From MWDF01 sp964577435 (GTDB lineage: Bacteria > Bacillota > DTU025 > MWDF01): a DNA stretch of 14,944 nucleotides. The first letter of the stretch is position 1, and each line of letters begins with the position of its first letter. The DNA lies in assembly GCA_964577435.1 (NCBI GenBank), contig CAZNZD010000036.1, forward strand, positions 1-14,944, written 5' to 3'. The position numbers and the translations under genes were made by a program. Shown in pieces: positions 1-7,641 of this stretch. Under the pieces are notes generated by a model. That model worked only from the letters and a program-made list of their open reading frames with translations. It made no database searches and was not told the DNA's origin.

Positions 1-15
1 GCCGAAATGGCGTGA

Positions 16-43
16 CGCGGGCCGGCCGCAAGGCCGGCCCGCG
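16..43 (+). other. Perfect 12-bp GC hairpin with GCAA loop
   Basis: Bases 16-27 are the exact reverse complement of 32-43, and the loop 28-31 is GCAA, a GNRA tetraloop. No T-run follows, so it does not look like a normal intrinsic terminator. A TGA at 13-15 in an open frame (A-E-M-A-stop) may end an upstream gene, plausibly the substrate-binding protein, but four codons are too few to call it. The hairpin sits between that stop and the ribosome binding site at 66-70. By analogy with mal and opp operons it may protect the 3' end of an upstream message or cut read-through into the permeases. Confidence 0.7.
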
Positions 44-75
44 AACCTTCCAGGGCGGTACATTTGGAGGTATTC

Positions 76-1047
76 ATGGGTGCTTATATACTAAGGAGGC
101 TGCTTGGCTTGATTCCGATAGTGCTCGGCATCAGCCTAGTGGCTTTCGCAGTGATGAACCTTGCACCTGGAGATTTCCTGACAGCGCTCAGGATGAATCC
201 AGACAACTCGCCGGAGACGATAGAGCAGATGAGGGCTTCCTTCGGACTAGACAGGCCCCTCTACGAGCAGTATTTCCGCTGGCTCTCCCAGCTTCTCAGG
301 GGCAATTTCGGATACTCCTTCACCTACCGGGCCCCTGTCTCATACCTAATAAAGACACGAATGCTGAACACGCTTCTGCTTTCAGTGACGTCCATGCTGG
401 TGTCATGGCTTCTTGCCATACCCATCGGCGTCATCTCGGCCGTGAAGAAGTACACCTTCATCGACGGCTTCCTTACAGTCTTCGCATTCGTGGGCATTTC
501 TGCGCCATCGTTCTTCGTGGCGCTCCTGCTGCTTTACTTCATAGCGACCACGAAATTCGGCAATCTTCCCATCGGGGGTATGACAACGGTCGGCTTCGAC
601 TGGATGACGTTCCCCGAGAAGGTGGTCGACCTCGCAAGGCACCTCGTGGTCCCGACCATCGTGCTTGGCTTCGGCGGCGTAGCCGGGCTTATGAGGCAGA
701 TGAGGGGAAACCTTCTTGAGGTCCTCAGGCAGGACTATGTCACAACAGCCAGGTCAAAGGGCCTCTCCGAGGGCAAAGTGATCTGGAAGCATGCTGTTAG
801 AAACGCCATCAATCCCCTCATCACCATCTTTGGTTTCCAGCTGGGCGGCCTTCTTTCGGGCGCAGCCCTTACAGAGACCATAATCGCCTGGCCCGGCATG
901 GGGCAGATGATGCTGGAGGCCGTCCAGCGCAAGGACGTATACCTTGCAATGGGCAACATGGTGATGGGCGCAGTGCTCCTAATAGTGGGAAACCTTATCG
1001 CGGATATCCTCCTGGCGCTTTCGGATCCGCGAATAAGGTACCAGTAG
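76..1047 (+). CDS. Peptide ABC transporter permease, DppB/OppB family
   Basis: Inner-membrane permease subunit of a type I ABC importer for di- or oligopeptides (nickel is also possible in this family). The protein is 323 residues, normal for DppB. It starts with the family-typical MGAYILRRLL, one membrane segment at about 9-29, then an extracytoplasmic stretch and further segments from about 98. The EAA loop that contacts the ATPase lies at about 220-244 (YVTTARSKGLSEGKVIWKHA region). The C-terminus SDPRIRYQ is also typical. I chose ATG 76 because GGAGG at 66-70 lies 5 nt upstream; an in-frame TTG at 64 overlaps that site. The matching DppC-like permease begins 12 bp after the stop, so the two are co-transcribed. 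Family assignment is firm; substrate is not shown by the sequence. Confidence 0.95.
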   Translation: MGAYILRRLLGLIPIVLGISLVAFAVMNLAPGDFLTALRMNPDNSPETIEQMRASFGLDRPLYEQYFRWLSQLLRGNFGYSFTYRAPVSYLIKTRMLNTLLLSVTSMLVSWLLAIPIGVISAVKKYTFIDGFLTVFAFVGISAPSFFVALLLLYFIATTKFGNLPIGGMTTVGFDWMTFPEKVVDLARHLVVPTIVLGFGGVAGLMRQMRGNLLEVLRQDYVTTARSKGLSEGKVIWKHAVRNAINPLITIFGFQLGGLLSGAALTETIIAWPGMGQMMLEAVQRKDVYLAMGNMVMGAVLLIVGNLIADILLALSDPRIRYQ

Positions 1048-1059
1048 GGGGGTGCTGTA

Positions 1060-2187
1060 ATGGCTAAGGTAAGAAGCACGCAGGCATGCAACACCGAGAA
1101 GGTTAGGTCGCCCTGGCGCATTGCGTGGATGAGGCTTAAAAGGCACAAGCTGGCGATGATATCGGCTTATATCCTGCTGATCATGTACCTGGCGGTCATC
1201 TTCGCAGGATTCCTTTCGCCCTACCACATGCACGCGACCCACAGGGAGAACTACATACAGCCTCCGTCGGTCATCCACTGGAAGGACGAGGACGGCAGCC
1301 TCAGCAGGCCATATGTCTATGCGATGAAGATGCTGGACCCGCTTACGCAAAAGTATGAGGAGATCAAGGACAAGAAGTACTACATCACCCTCTTCACCAG
1401 AAGCGACGACCCCAGGAACATGTGGAGCCTTCTCGGCATAAAGTCGAATGTCCACCTCTTCGGGGCAAGGGCTGCCGACGGCGAGGAGGGCCTGGTCTTC
1501 ATCATGGGTTCAGACGATTACGGAAGGGATTACTTCAGCCGCATCCTTTACGGAGGAAGGGCGTCCCTGTTCGTCGGCTGGGCCGGCATAATCATAACGC
1601 TGACCATCGGCATGCTATTCGGAGGCATCTCCGGTTATTATGGCGGCTGGATCGACAACGTCATGATGCGCACGGCAGAGATCATCATGTCCATCCCGAG
1701 CTTCTATCTCATGCTGGCGCTTGCGGCGGTGCTACCCAGGAACCTGAGCTCCACAATGAGATACTTCATGATCGTCGCCATACTGAGCTTCATAGGCTGG
1801 GCCGGCATGGCTAGAATCATAAGGGGCATGGTGCTTTCCATCAAGACGAGGGAGTACGTCCAGGCTGCAAAGGCGATAGGCTCAAGCGACATGAGGATCA
1901 TAACCAAGCACATACTGCCAAACACGCTGTCCTTCGTCATAGTAAGCGCGACGCTTTCGATACCGAGCTACATACTCGGAGAATCGGGGCTTTCCTTCCT
2001 GGGTCTCGGCATCCAGGAACCCGACGCATCGTGGGGCAACATGCTCTCCTCCGCGATGAACCTGCAGACGCTCGAGAGGGCGCCATGGAACCTTGTGGCA
2101 GGAGTCTTCATATTCGTTGCCGTTCTCTGCTACAACCTCTTCGGAGACGGACTGAGAGACGCGTTCGACCCACGGTCCAAGCTATGA
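1060..2187 (+). CDS. Peptide ABC transporter permease, DppC/OppC family
   Basis: Second permease subunit, expected to form a heterodimer with the preceding DppB-like protein. It has 375 residues, longer than a typical DppC of about 300. An N-terminal segment (about 31-52) is followed by roughly 95 residues outside the membrane (about 53-148), then the canonical part starting at GSDDYGRDYFSRILYGGR (150-167). The EAA loop is at about 265-288 and the C-terminus ends GDGLRDAFDPRSKL. Permeases with a long insert at this place are known among the Dpp/Opp relatives of several anaerobic phyla, so it is a subfamily trait and not a fusion. A G-run at 1047-1052 serves as ribosome binding site for ATG 1060. 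A terminator follows directly, so no ATPase genes lie downstream; they must be upstream of the window or elsewhere. Confidence 0.94.
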   Translation: MAKVRSTQACNTEKVRSPWRIAWMRLKRHKLAMISAYILLIMYLAVIFAGFLSPYHMHATHRENYIQPPSVIHWKDEDGSLSRPYVYAMKMLDPLTQKYEEIKDKKYYITLFTRSDDPRNMWSLLGIKSNVHLFGARAADGEEGLVFIMGSDDYGRDYFSRILYGGRASLFVGWAGIIITLTIGMLFGGISGYYGGWIDNVMMRTAEIIMSIPSFYLMLALAAVLPRNLSSTMRYFMIVAILSFIGWAGMARIIRGMVLSIKTREYVQAAKAIGSSDMRIITKHILPNTLSFVIVSATLSIPSYILGESGLSFLGLGIQEPDASWGNMLSSAMNLQTLERAPWNLVAGVFIFVAVLCYNLFGDGLRDAFDPRSKL

Positions 2188-2207
2188 TCAGCTGACGGAC
2201 TTGCAGC

Positions 2208-2240
2208 ACGGGCGCCTCTCAGTAGGCGCCCGTTTTTATT
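2208..2240 (+). terminator. Intrinsic terminator after the peptide permease operon
   Basis: Bases 2208-2217 (ACGGGCGCCT) pair perfectly with 2224-2233 across a 6-nt loop, and TTTTT at 2233-2237 followed by ATT completes a standard Rho-independent terminator. It lies 20 bp after the stop of the DppC-like gene and separates it from the exporter pair. Confidence 0.93.
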
Positions 2241-2261
2241 TGTGCTTTTCATAAATAATGC

Positions 2262-2290
2262 TGTCTAATCGGCATTTGAAAGTGTATAAT
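2262..2290 (+). promoter_or_regulatory. Probable sigma-A promoter of the ABC exporter pair
   Basis: TATAAT at 2285-2290 is a perfect -10 box in an AT-rich patch between the terminator and the first exporter gene. The best -35 at 17-bp spacing (TGTCTA, 2262-2267) is poor, which suggests an activator or weak basal activity. Transcription would begin near 2297, leaving a leader of only about 26 nt. That leaves no room for a leader peptide or attenuator. A near-repeat TCTAAT is present on each side of the -10 (2264 and 2292). Confidence 0.6.
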
Positions 2291-2322
2291 ATCTAATTGC
2301 CGTTTCGGCGAGGGGGTCAGCT

Positions 2323-4074
2323 TTGAGAAACTATGCATTTCTGAAGGCATTCATGAAGAAGAACGCCTGGAGGTATCTCCTGGGCGTCGTGTTCCTCATT
2401 CTCGTCGACGCAACCGAGGTCATCATGCCCAGGATCCTTGGACCCATTACGGACGGGCTTGCGGAGGGTTCCCTGGACTACCCGCGGCTCATGTACTACG
2501 TATGGCTCCTGACTGGGATAAGCGCGTTTGCCATGCTGAACCGCTTCCTCTGGAGATGGTTCGTGAACCGCACCTCGCGGAAGGCGGACTACGAGATGAG
2601 AAAGATGCTGTTCGCGAAATTCACCGAGCTGTCGGATAGATATTACACCCAGAACAAGACCGGGGACCTGATGGCGCATGCAACGAATGACATCAGGGCG
2701 GTGCGGGAAAGCCTCGGCACGGGAATCGTGCTTACTTTCGACAGCCTCTTTCTTACGATCGCGACGACGATAATGCTGTTCGTGAGCGTGCCTACCAGGC
2801 TTGCTCTCCTGGGGCTCATCCCCTTCCCCATGATAGCCGTATGCGTCTTCTACTTCGGGAAGATAATCAACCAGCGCTTCAAGGCCGTCCAGGAGTCCTT
2901 CTCGGACCTTACGGACAGGGCCCAGGAGAGCATCTCCGGCATCAGGGTCATAAAGGGCTTCGCACAGGAGGAGATGGAGACCGCAAACTTCATGAAGGCG
3001 GCGAAGAGCAATTTCGACAAAAACGTCGCCCTTATGAAGGTCGACGCCGTGTTCGAGCCCATGATCAACATCTTCGCCACCCTGGCCTTCGTCATCGCGA
3101 TATGGCAGGGAGGCATGATGGTGGCAAACGGCGACATAACCCTGGGCTCGTTCGTGATCTTCTACAGCTACCTGGGTTCCCTCATCTGGCCGATGATAGG
3201 CATGGGCTGGGTGATAAACATAATCCAGAGGGGTATGGCCTCCGCCGCCAGGCTCAACAAGATCTTCTCCGAGGTCCCTGACGTGGCAGATGCCTCCGAT
3301 GCGGTCGCGCCGTTTGCGCTAAGAGGAGACATAACCATAAGGGACCTGACGTTCAGCTACGAGAAGGACGGCTCAAGGCCGGTGCTCAGGAACCTGTCGG
3401 TCGATGTGAAGGCTGGCAGCATGCTTGCTGTGGTAGGAAGGCTTGGAAGCGGCAAGTCGAGCCTGGCGTCGGTGCTGACAAGGCTGTACAACCCGCCTTC
3501 GGGTACGGTGTTCATAGACGGCATCGACATAAACAGGGTGCCCCTGCATTCGCTGAGGACCCAGGTAGGGTGCGTGCCGCAGGATTCGTTCCTCTTCTCG
3601 GCCACCATACGGGAGAACATCGCCTTCGCAGACTCCAGGCTCCCCGTCGATGAGGTCGAGAAGTATGCGAGAATCGCCCACATACACAAGGATGTCTCCG
3701 ACTTCCCGGACAAGTTCGAGACCATGGTCGGCGAAAGGGGCGTTACCCTATCCGGGGGCCAGAAGCAAAGGGTCGCGATAGCAAGGGCGCTCATCCACAA
3801 GCCCAGGATAGTCATTCTCGACGACTGCCTGTCCGCAGTGGACACCCAGACCGAGGAGAGCATCCTGTCCGCTCTGAAGGAAGAGCTCAAGGGCCACACC
3901 AGCATAGTCATTTCGCACAGGATATCGACGATAAGACATGCCGACGAGATCCTTGTGCTGGATGAGGGCGAAGTAATAGAGCGAGGCAGGCATGAAGGCC
4001 TGGTCGAGCTAGATGGCGTGTACGCTGACATGTACAGGAGACAATTACTTGAGGAGGAGTTGGCCGCGCTCTAG
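2323..4074 (+). CDS. ABC exporter half-transporter with degenerate ATP site (BmrC/TM287-like)
   Basis: Membrane half-transporter with an N-terminal six-helix exporter domain (about 15-320) and a C-terminal ATPase domain, 583 residues. Visible motifs are A-loop Tyr346, Walker A GRLGSGKSS (372-380), Q-loop Gln420, signature LSGGQ (476-480), Walker B ending LDD (499-501) and switch His532. The catalytic glutamate after Walker B is replaced by Asp501. In this family that marks the non-hydrolysing site of a heterodimer such as BmrC of Bacillus subtilis or TM287 of Thermotoga. The start is TTG 2323, set by AGGGGG at 2311-2316, six nt upstream. The partner gene begins 17 nt after the stop. The likely role is export of drugs, lipids or peptides; the substrate is unknown. 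Confidence 0.93.
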   Translation: MRNYAFLKAFMKKNAWRYLLGVVFLILVDATEVIMPRILGPITDGLAEGSLDYPRLMYYVWLLTGISAFAMLNRFLWRWFVNRTSRKADYEMRKMLFAKFTELSDRYYTQNKTGDLMAHATNDIRAVRESLGTGIVLTFDSLFLTIATTIMLFVSVPTRLALLGLIPFPMIAVCVFYFGKIINQRFKAVQESFSDLTDRAQESISGIRVIKGFAQEEMETANFMKAAKSNFDKNVALMKVDAVFEPMINIFATLAFVIAIWQGGMMVANGDITLGSFVIFYSYLGSLIWPMIGMGWVINIIQRGMASAARLNKIFSEVPDVADASDAVAPFALRGDITIRDLTFSYEKDGSRPVLRNLSVDVKAGSMLAVVGRLGSGKSSLASVLTRLYNPPSGTVFIDGIDINRVPLHSLRTQVGCVPQDSFLFSATIRENIAFADSRLPVDEVEKYARIAHIHKDVSDFPDKFETMVGERGVTLSGGQKQRVAIARALIHKPRIVILDDCLSAVDTQTEESILSALKEELKGHTSIVISHRISTIRHADEILVLDEGEVIERGRHEGLVELDGVYADMYRRQLLEEELAAL

Positions 4075-4079
4075 CGGCC
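4062..4079 (+). other. Hairpin over the stop codon between exporter halves
   Basis: GGCCGC (4062-4067) pairs exactly with GCGGCC (4074-4079) around a 6-nt loop. The TAG stop of the first exporter gene (4072-4074) lies inside it, and it ends 12 nt before ATG 4092. There is no T-run, so it is not a terminator. A ribosome finishing the first gene would melt it, which suits translational coupling of the two subunits. Confidence 0.5.
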
Positions 4080-4091
4080 CGGTGTTTGCTG

Positions 4092-6221
4092 ATGGCTAAC
4101 TACCACGAAGAAGAGATACTGGGAAAAGCCTACGATGCAGTGCTGATGCGCCGCCTCGTCGGCTACGCCAGGCCATACTTCCTCTATCTCATGCTCGGCC
4201 TGCTTATGCTCCTCGGCATAACGGGAACGAGCCTGCTGCGCCCCTATCTGCTTAAGATAGCAATCGACAACTACATAATTGGCACTGGCACGGAAGTCTA
4301 CGAGTTCAGCGAGGGCCATGAGGTCCCTGGATACGTAGACGAGGAGTATGTGCTCGTCAACGAGGGCAAATCATATGTAAGGGGAGCGCTCCTAAAAAAC
4401 GGCGAGAAGGATGCCCTTCCCCGCGTAACCGTGATATCCGTGCAGAAGTCCCCCGTCATCATATCGGGTGCTGTCGTCTCACACGACCTTTCGCTTGCCG
4501 AGGCGGCAGATGGATCGGTGACAGTGACTGACAGCCGCGGCAATTCGGCACCTGCGGTGAGGATCACCCAGCAGCAGATGAAGCAGTACAAGAAGTACGA
4601 CATCGCCCGGATAGCTGACATAGCCGGCATAATCCTTCTGGCCGGAATGATAGGCTTCATACTCACATACTACGAGATAATGCTTCTGAACTGGGTTGGA
4701 CAGAACATCGTGTACACGATGCGCAGGCAGATATTCAGCCACATCATGTCACACGACATGGCCTTCCTTGACAAGAACCCTGTCGGCAGGCTGGTGACAA
4801 GGGTGACTAACGACACGGACACGCTCATTGAGATGTACACGAGCGTGCTCGTGAACCTGTTCAAGGACGTCTTCCTCATCGTCGGTATCATAGTCGTCAT
4901 GCTTAGGCTGGACTTCAGGCTGGCGCTCGTGTCATACGCGCTGCTGCCTTTCATAATCTTCGCGACGATGCTATTCAGGAAGTTCGCCATGGAGGCTTAC
5001 CGCAAGCTGCGGATAGCGCTTGCCAAGATAAATGCCACACTATCCGAGAACATCAGCGGCATGAAGGTCATTCACCTGTTCAGCGTCGAGAGGCGCATGC
5101 AGGAGGACTTCGACAAGATTAACTCCTCCTACTTCGCGTCAGGGCTAAGGGAGACCATGGTATATGCAATATTCAGGCCCACAATGGAGTTCATATTCTC
5201 GATTTCGCTGACCCTTATGATATGGTACGGCTCAAGGGGCGTTATGTCGGGCGCAGTGCAGATAGGCGTCTTCTACGCATTCATAAATTACGTAAGGCAG
5301 TTCTTCAACCCGATTAACGAGATGGCTGAGAAATACAACATACTGCAGGCCGCGATGGCCTCCTCCGAGAGGATATTCCAGCTTCTGGACAGGAAGCCGG
5401 AGATAGCGACAGCCCCGGATGCTGTGAAAGTCGACAAGCTCATAGGCAGGATAGAGTTTAGGAACGTCTGGTTCGCGTACGTGGGCGAGGAATGGGTCCT
5501 TAGGGATGTCAGTTTCACCATCGAACCCGGCCAGATGGTCGCCTTCGTTGGCGCCACCGGAGCCGGCAAGACGTCGATAATAAGCCTTATGAGCAGGTAT
5601 TACGACATACAGAAGGGCAGCATCCTCATAGACGGCATCGACATAAGGAAGATACCTCTAGTAGACCTGAGGAGAAATATCTCGACCGTATTCCAGGACG
5701 TGTTCCTCTTCACCGGGGACATCAAGACGAACATCAGGCTCAACAACGATGCCATCACCGACGATAAGGTGAGAAGCGTCGCGGAGTACGTAAACGCCGA
5801 CGTCTTCATAAGGAAGCTTCCCGGAGGGTATGACGCAAAGGTTACCGAGCGCGGCTCCACCCTCTCCGCAGGACAGCGGCAGCTGCTCGCTTTCGCCAGG
5901 GCGCTGGCCTTCAATCCATCGGTGCTGGTGCTTGACGAGGCCACATCGAACATAGACACGGAGACGGAGGCCCTGATCCAGGACGCGCTGCCGAAGCTGA
6001 TCACCGGGCGCACTACGATAGTGATCGCCCACAGGCTCTCGACCATACAGCATGCGGACAGGATAATCGTGCTGCACAAGGGGAAGATAAGGGAAAGCGG
6101 CACCCACCAGGAGCTGCTCACGCAAAAGGGCATCTACTACGGACTTTATCAGCTTCAGTACAAGGACAGCCTGCCTCAGGCGGCTTCAGAGCCCGCCAGC
6201 CAGGAGGCAGCCCTAAGCTAG
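4092..6221 (+). CDS. ABC exporter half-transporter with extracytoplasmic insert (BmrD/TM288-like)
   Basis: Partner half of the heterodimeric exporter, 709 residues from ATG 4092. TTG 4086 is an alternative start; the only ribosome site is a weak GGTG at 4081-4084. Membrane segment 1 (about 27-50) is followed by an insert of roughly 100 residues (about 65-166) before segment 2 at about 173-195. This explains the extra length and matches the extracellular domain I recall being described for BmrD. The ATPase domain has Walker A GATGAGKTS (487-495), signature LSAGQ (591-595) instead of LSGGQ, Walker B LDE with catalytic Glu616, and His647. The intact Glu here plus the altered signature fit the consensus/degenerate split of heterodimers: this subunit supplies the hydrolysing Walker B, and its odd signature faces the Asp501 site of the partner. 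Confidence 0.93.
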   Translation: MANYHEEEILGKAYDAVLMRRLVGYARPYFLYLMLGLLMLLGITGTSLLRPYLLKIAIDNYIIGTGTEVYEFSEGHEVPGYVDEEYVLVNEGKSYVRGALLKNGEKDALPRVTVISVQKSPVIISGAVVSHDLSLAEAADGSVTVTDSRGNSAPAVRITQQQMKQYKKYDIARIADIAGIILLAGMIGFILTYYEIMLLNWVGQNIVYTMRRQIFSHIMSHDMAFLDKNPVGRLVTRVTNDTDTLIEMYTSVLVNLFKDVFLIVGIIVVMLRLDFRLALVSYALLPFIIFATMLFRKFAMEAYRKLRIALAKINATLSENISGMKVIHLFSVERRMQEDFDKINSSYFASGLRETMVYAIFRPTMEFIFSISLTLMIWYGSRGVMSGAVQIGVFYAFINYVRQFFNPINEMAEKYNILQAAMASSERIFQLLDRKPEIATAPDAVKVDKLIGRIEFRNVWFAYVGEEWVLRDVSFTIEPGQMVAFVGATGAGKTSIISLMSRYYDIQKGSILIDGIDIRKIPLVDLRRNISTVFQDVFLFTGDIKTNIRLNNDAITDDKVRSVAEYVNADVFIRKLPGGYDAKVTERGSTLSAGQRQLLAFARALAFNPSVLVLDEATSNIDTETEALIQDALPKLITGRTTIVIAHRLSTIQHADRIIVLHKGKIRESGTHQELLTQKGIYYGLYQLQYKDSLPQAASEPASQEAALS

Positions 6222-6232
6222 GACAAGCTGCC
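6206..6232. other. Inverted repeat centred on convergent stop codons
   Basis: GGCAGC (6206-6211) and GCTGCC (6227-6232) form an inverted repeat centred on the CTAG at 6218-6221 that ends both facing genes. CCTA (6212-6215) and TAGG (6219-6222) could add four inner pairs with a 4-nt bulge. No T-run lies on either side, so if it ends transcription it is not a standard intrinsic terminator. Confidence 0.4.
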
Positions 6233-6895
6233 ATCCGAAATATGAAGAAGAAGGTCCTCCATGTTCCTGACCACGGTTATGTCGGGGAATGAGGACCTTG
6301 CTTTTTCCGTCTCTGCGCTTACGCGGTCGACGAAGAACCTCATGCCGGCTTCCTCTATCATCCCGTGGTCTCCCCAATTATCTCCTACCGCCGCCACCTC
6401 AGCGCCCTTTAGGCCGTGTCCTTCGGCAAGAGCCCTCACTATCGCCCTCTTTGTCATGGTTTCGTCATCTATCGATACGTTGACCTTGACGCCGCCAGTC
6501 ATGATGCCCTGGCTGACTTCAAGCTCGTTTACGAAGATATAGTCGAAATCCGCGATGGAAGTCACCCTTTCTGCCATCACGTTCAAGCCTGAGGAGACAA
6601 GGGCAGTCCTGCATCCGTTCGCCCTCAGGTACGAGGCGAGCTTCGCAATCCCCGCATCTATCCTTATCGTATCCATCACCGCATTGATAAGGCCTGAATC
6701 GAGGCCCTTAAGGACCAGCGCGTCCATCCTGCAGAATTCCATATAGTCTATCTCGCCTCTTATGAAGGCATGCAGATGATGCTCGGCAAGCCCGTCCCAG
6801 ATGCCAAGATGCCTGCTCAGATGCTCCCATGAGCTGGCGGTGTCAGTAAGGGTTCCATCCATATCGAAACAGAATAGGCGGGGTATGCTGGGCAT
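6218..6895 (-). CDS. HAD-superfamily phosphatase, SerB-like
   Basis: Predicted soluble phosphatase of 225 residues with the phosphoserine-phosphatase arrangement. Motif I is FDMDGTLTD with nucleophile Asp11 and Asp13. A helical cap follows at about 20-85. Motif II is LVSSG (99-103), the motif III lysine is probably Lys149, and motif IV is GDNWGD (171-176). It would act on a phosphomonoester; phosphoserine is only one candidate, since related proteins use other metabolites. I chose ATG 6895 because GAGGT at 6901-6905 is 5 nt away and the HAD core begins soon after. TTG 6913 would instead overlap the upstream stop. It is the last gene of the leftward run, 14 bp after the ABC-2 permease. Its stop overlaps that of the convergent exporter gene. 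Confidence 0.88.
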   Translation of the reverse strand: MPSIPRLFCFDMDGTLTDTASSWEHLSRHLGIWDGLAEHHLHAFIRGEIDYMEFCRMDALVLKGLDSGLINAVMDTIRIDAGIAKLASYLRANGCRTALVSSGLNVMAERVTSIADFDYIFVNELEVSQGIMTGGVKVNVSIDDETMTKRAIVRALAEGHGLKGAEVAAVGDNWGDHGMIEEAGMRFFVDRVSAETEKARSSFPDITVVRNMEDLLLHISDGSLS

Positions 6896-6900
6896 GGTGC

Positions 6901-6905
6901 ACCTC
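6901..6905 (-). promoter_or_regulatory. Ribosome binding site deciding the HAD start
   Basis: GAGGT on the minus strand lies 5 nt before ATG 6895. It decides that start over the upstream in-frame TTG 6913, which has no comparable site. Confidence 0.6.
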
Positions 6906-6909
6906 GCAG

Positions 6910-7641
6910 TCAATAATTGATGAGGAGTCCGTGCTTCCTAGCCCTCCTCACTGCAAAATTATATAATGCGAAGCCTGCAGCAAGCCATACCGCTGAAAGG
7001 ATGGCGATTCCGGGAAGCATCCCGGCCGGATCGATTCCCGAGTAGATGCCCATGGCCAGCCTGCCTTGGGGGGAAAGCCCGGCCAGGAAGGCTAAAAATC
7101 CCCTCCCATAGCCCGCTCCAAGGGATGTGACGACCATTATCATGCTCATGGCGTTCACTACGGCGCCCGTGCGCCTGATTAGCAGCGTAGCAGATCCAAG
7201 CGCCATGCCCATTCCGGTAAGCCCGGCCCTCATTATGAATACGGGAAGCGCAAACCTGGCGAATGAGCCTGCTGATACTTCCGAGAAGAAGTGCAGTACG
7301 GCAAAAAGGGCCGGCAGTGACAAGGCTATGGACAGCACAGAGGCAATATCCCTGGCCAGGAATGCCTTTATAGGGCCTCCAGGCACCTGCAGGAGCGTTT
7401 CCAGAGTACCTGACGCCCCTTCCTCCGAAATGAGCCTATGAAGGCCCTGAAGGGCCGGCAAAGCGAGCAGGGAGGCTATGAACATGACTTGTGCGGCAGT
7501 CCTTCCCTCAGATCCCGGAGGAAGGACCCTTTCGATAAGAAGAAGCAGACCCCCGGCAACCGCGCCCTCCAGCAGCGGCGCCAGCGGATTTCTGAGCCTG
7601 CGCCTTGCCGCCGATTTCAACTCAAGCCAGACAAGCCGCAT
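6910..7641 (-). CDS. ABC-2 type transporter permease
   Basis: Integral membrane protein of 243 residues, about six hydrophobic segments: near 24-40, 52-66, 100-118, 132-152, 163-180 and 205-228. A basic N-terminus (ELKSAARRRLRNP) precedes the first, and a GTLETLLQVP element sits in the first cytoplasmic loop. That layout and the EExxSGTLExLL-type loop are characteristic of ABC-2 exporters and of CcmB-like proteins. The ATG is preceded 8 nt upstream by GGAGGT (7650-7655). The gene overlaps the end of the ATPase gene by 25 bp, so the two almost surely form one transporter. The substrate cannot be told; a haem-handling CcmAB-like role is possible but no other cytochrome biogenesis gene is present. 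Confidence 0.85.
   Translation of the reverse strand: MRLVWLELKSAARRRLRNPLAPLLEGAVAGGLLLLIERVLPPGSEGRTAAQVMFIASLLALPALQGLHRLISEEGASGTLETLLQVPGGPIKAFLARDIASVLSIALSLPALFAVLHFFSEVSAGSFARFALPVFIMRAGLTGMGMALGSATLLIRRTGAVVNAMSMIMVVTSLGAGYGRGFLAFLAGLSPQGRLAMGIYSGIDPAGMLPGIAILSAVWLAAGFALYNFAVRRARKHGLLINY

Noticed and set aside
1..15. End of an upstream gene reading A-E-M-A-stop
   Set aside because: Four codons are not enough to support a coding feature; mentioned only as context for the hairpin.
12..719. Plus-strand 235-codon open frame overlapping the DppB-like gene
   Set aside because: It lies in another frame of a clearly recognised permease, has a biased composition rich in Arg and His, and has no family motif; a GC-driven shadow.
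3357..4031. Minus-strand 224-codon open frame inside the first exporter gene
   Set aside because: Antisense to the ATPase domain with serine-rich, motif-free sequence; a shadow of the real coding strand.
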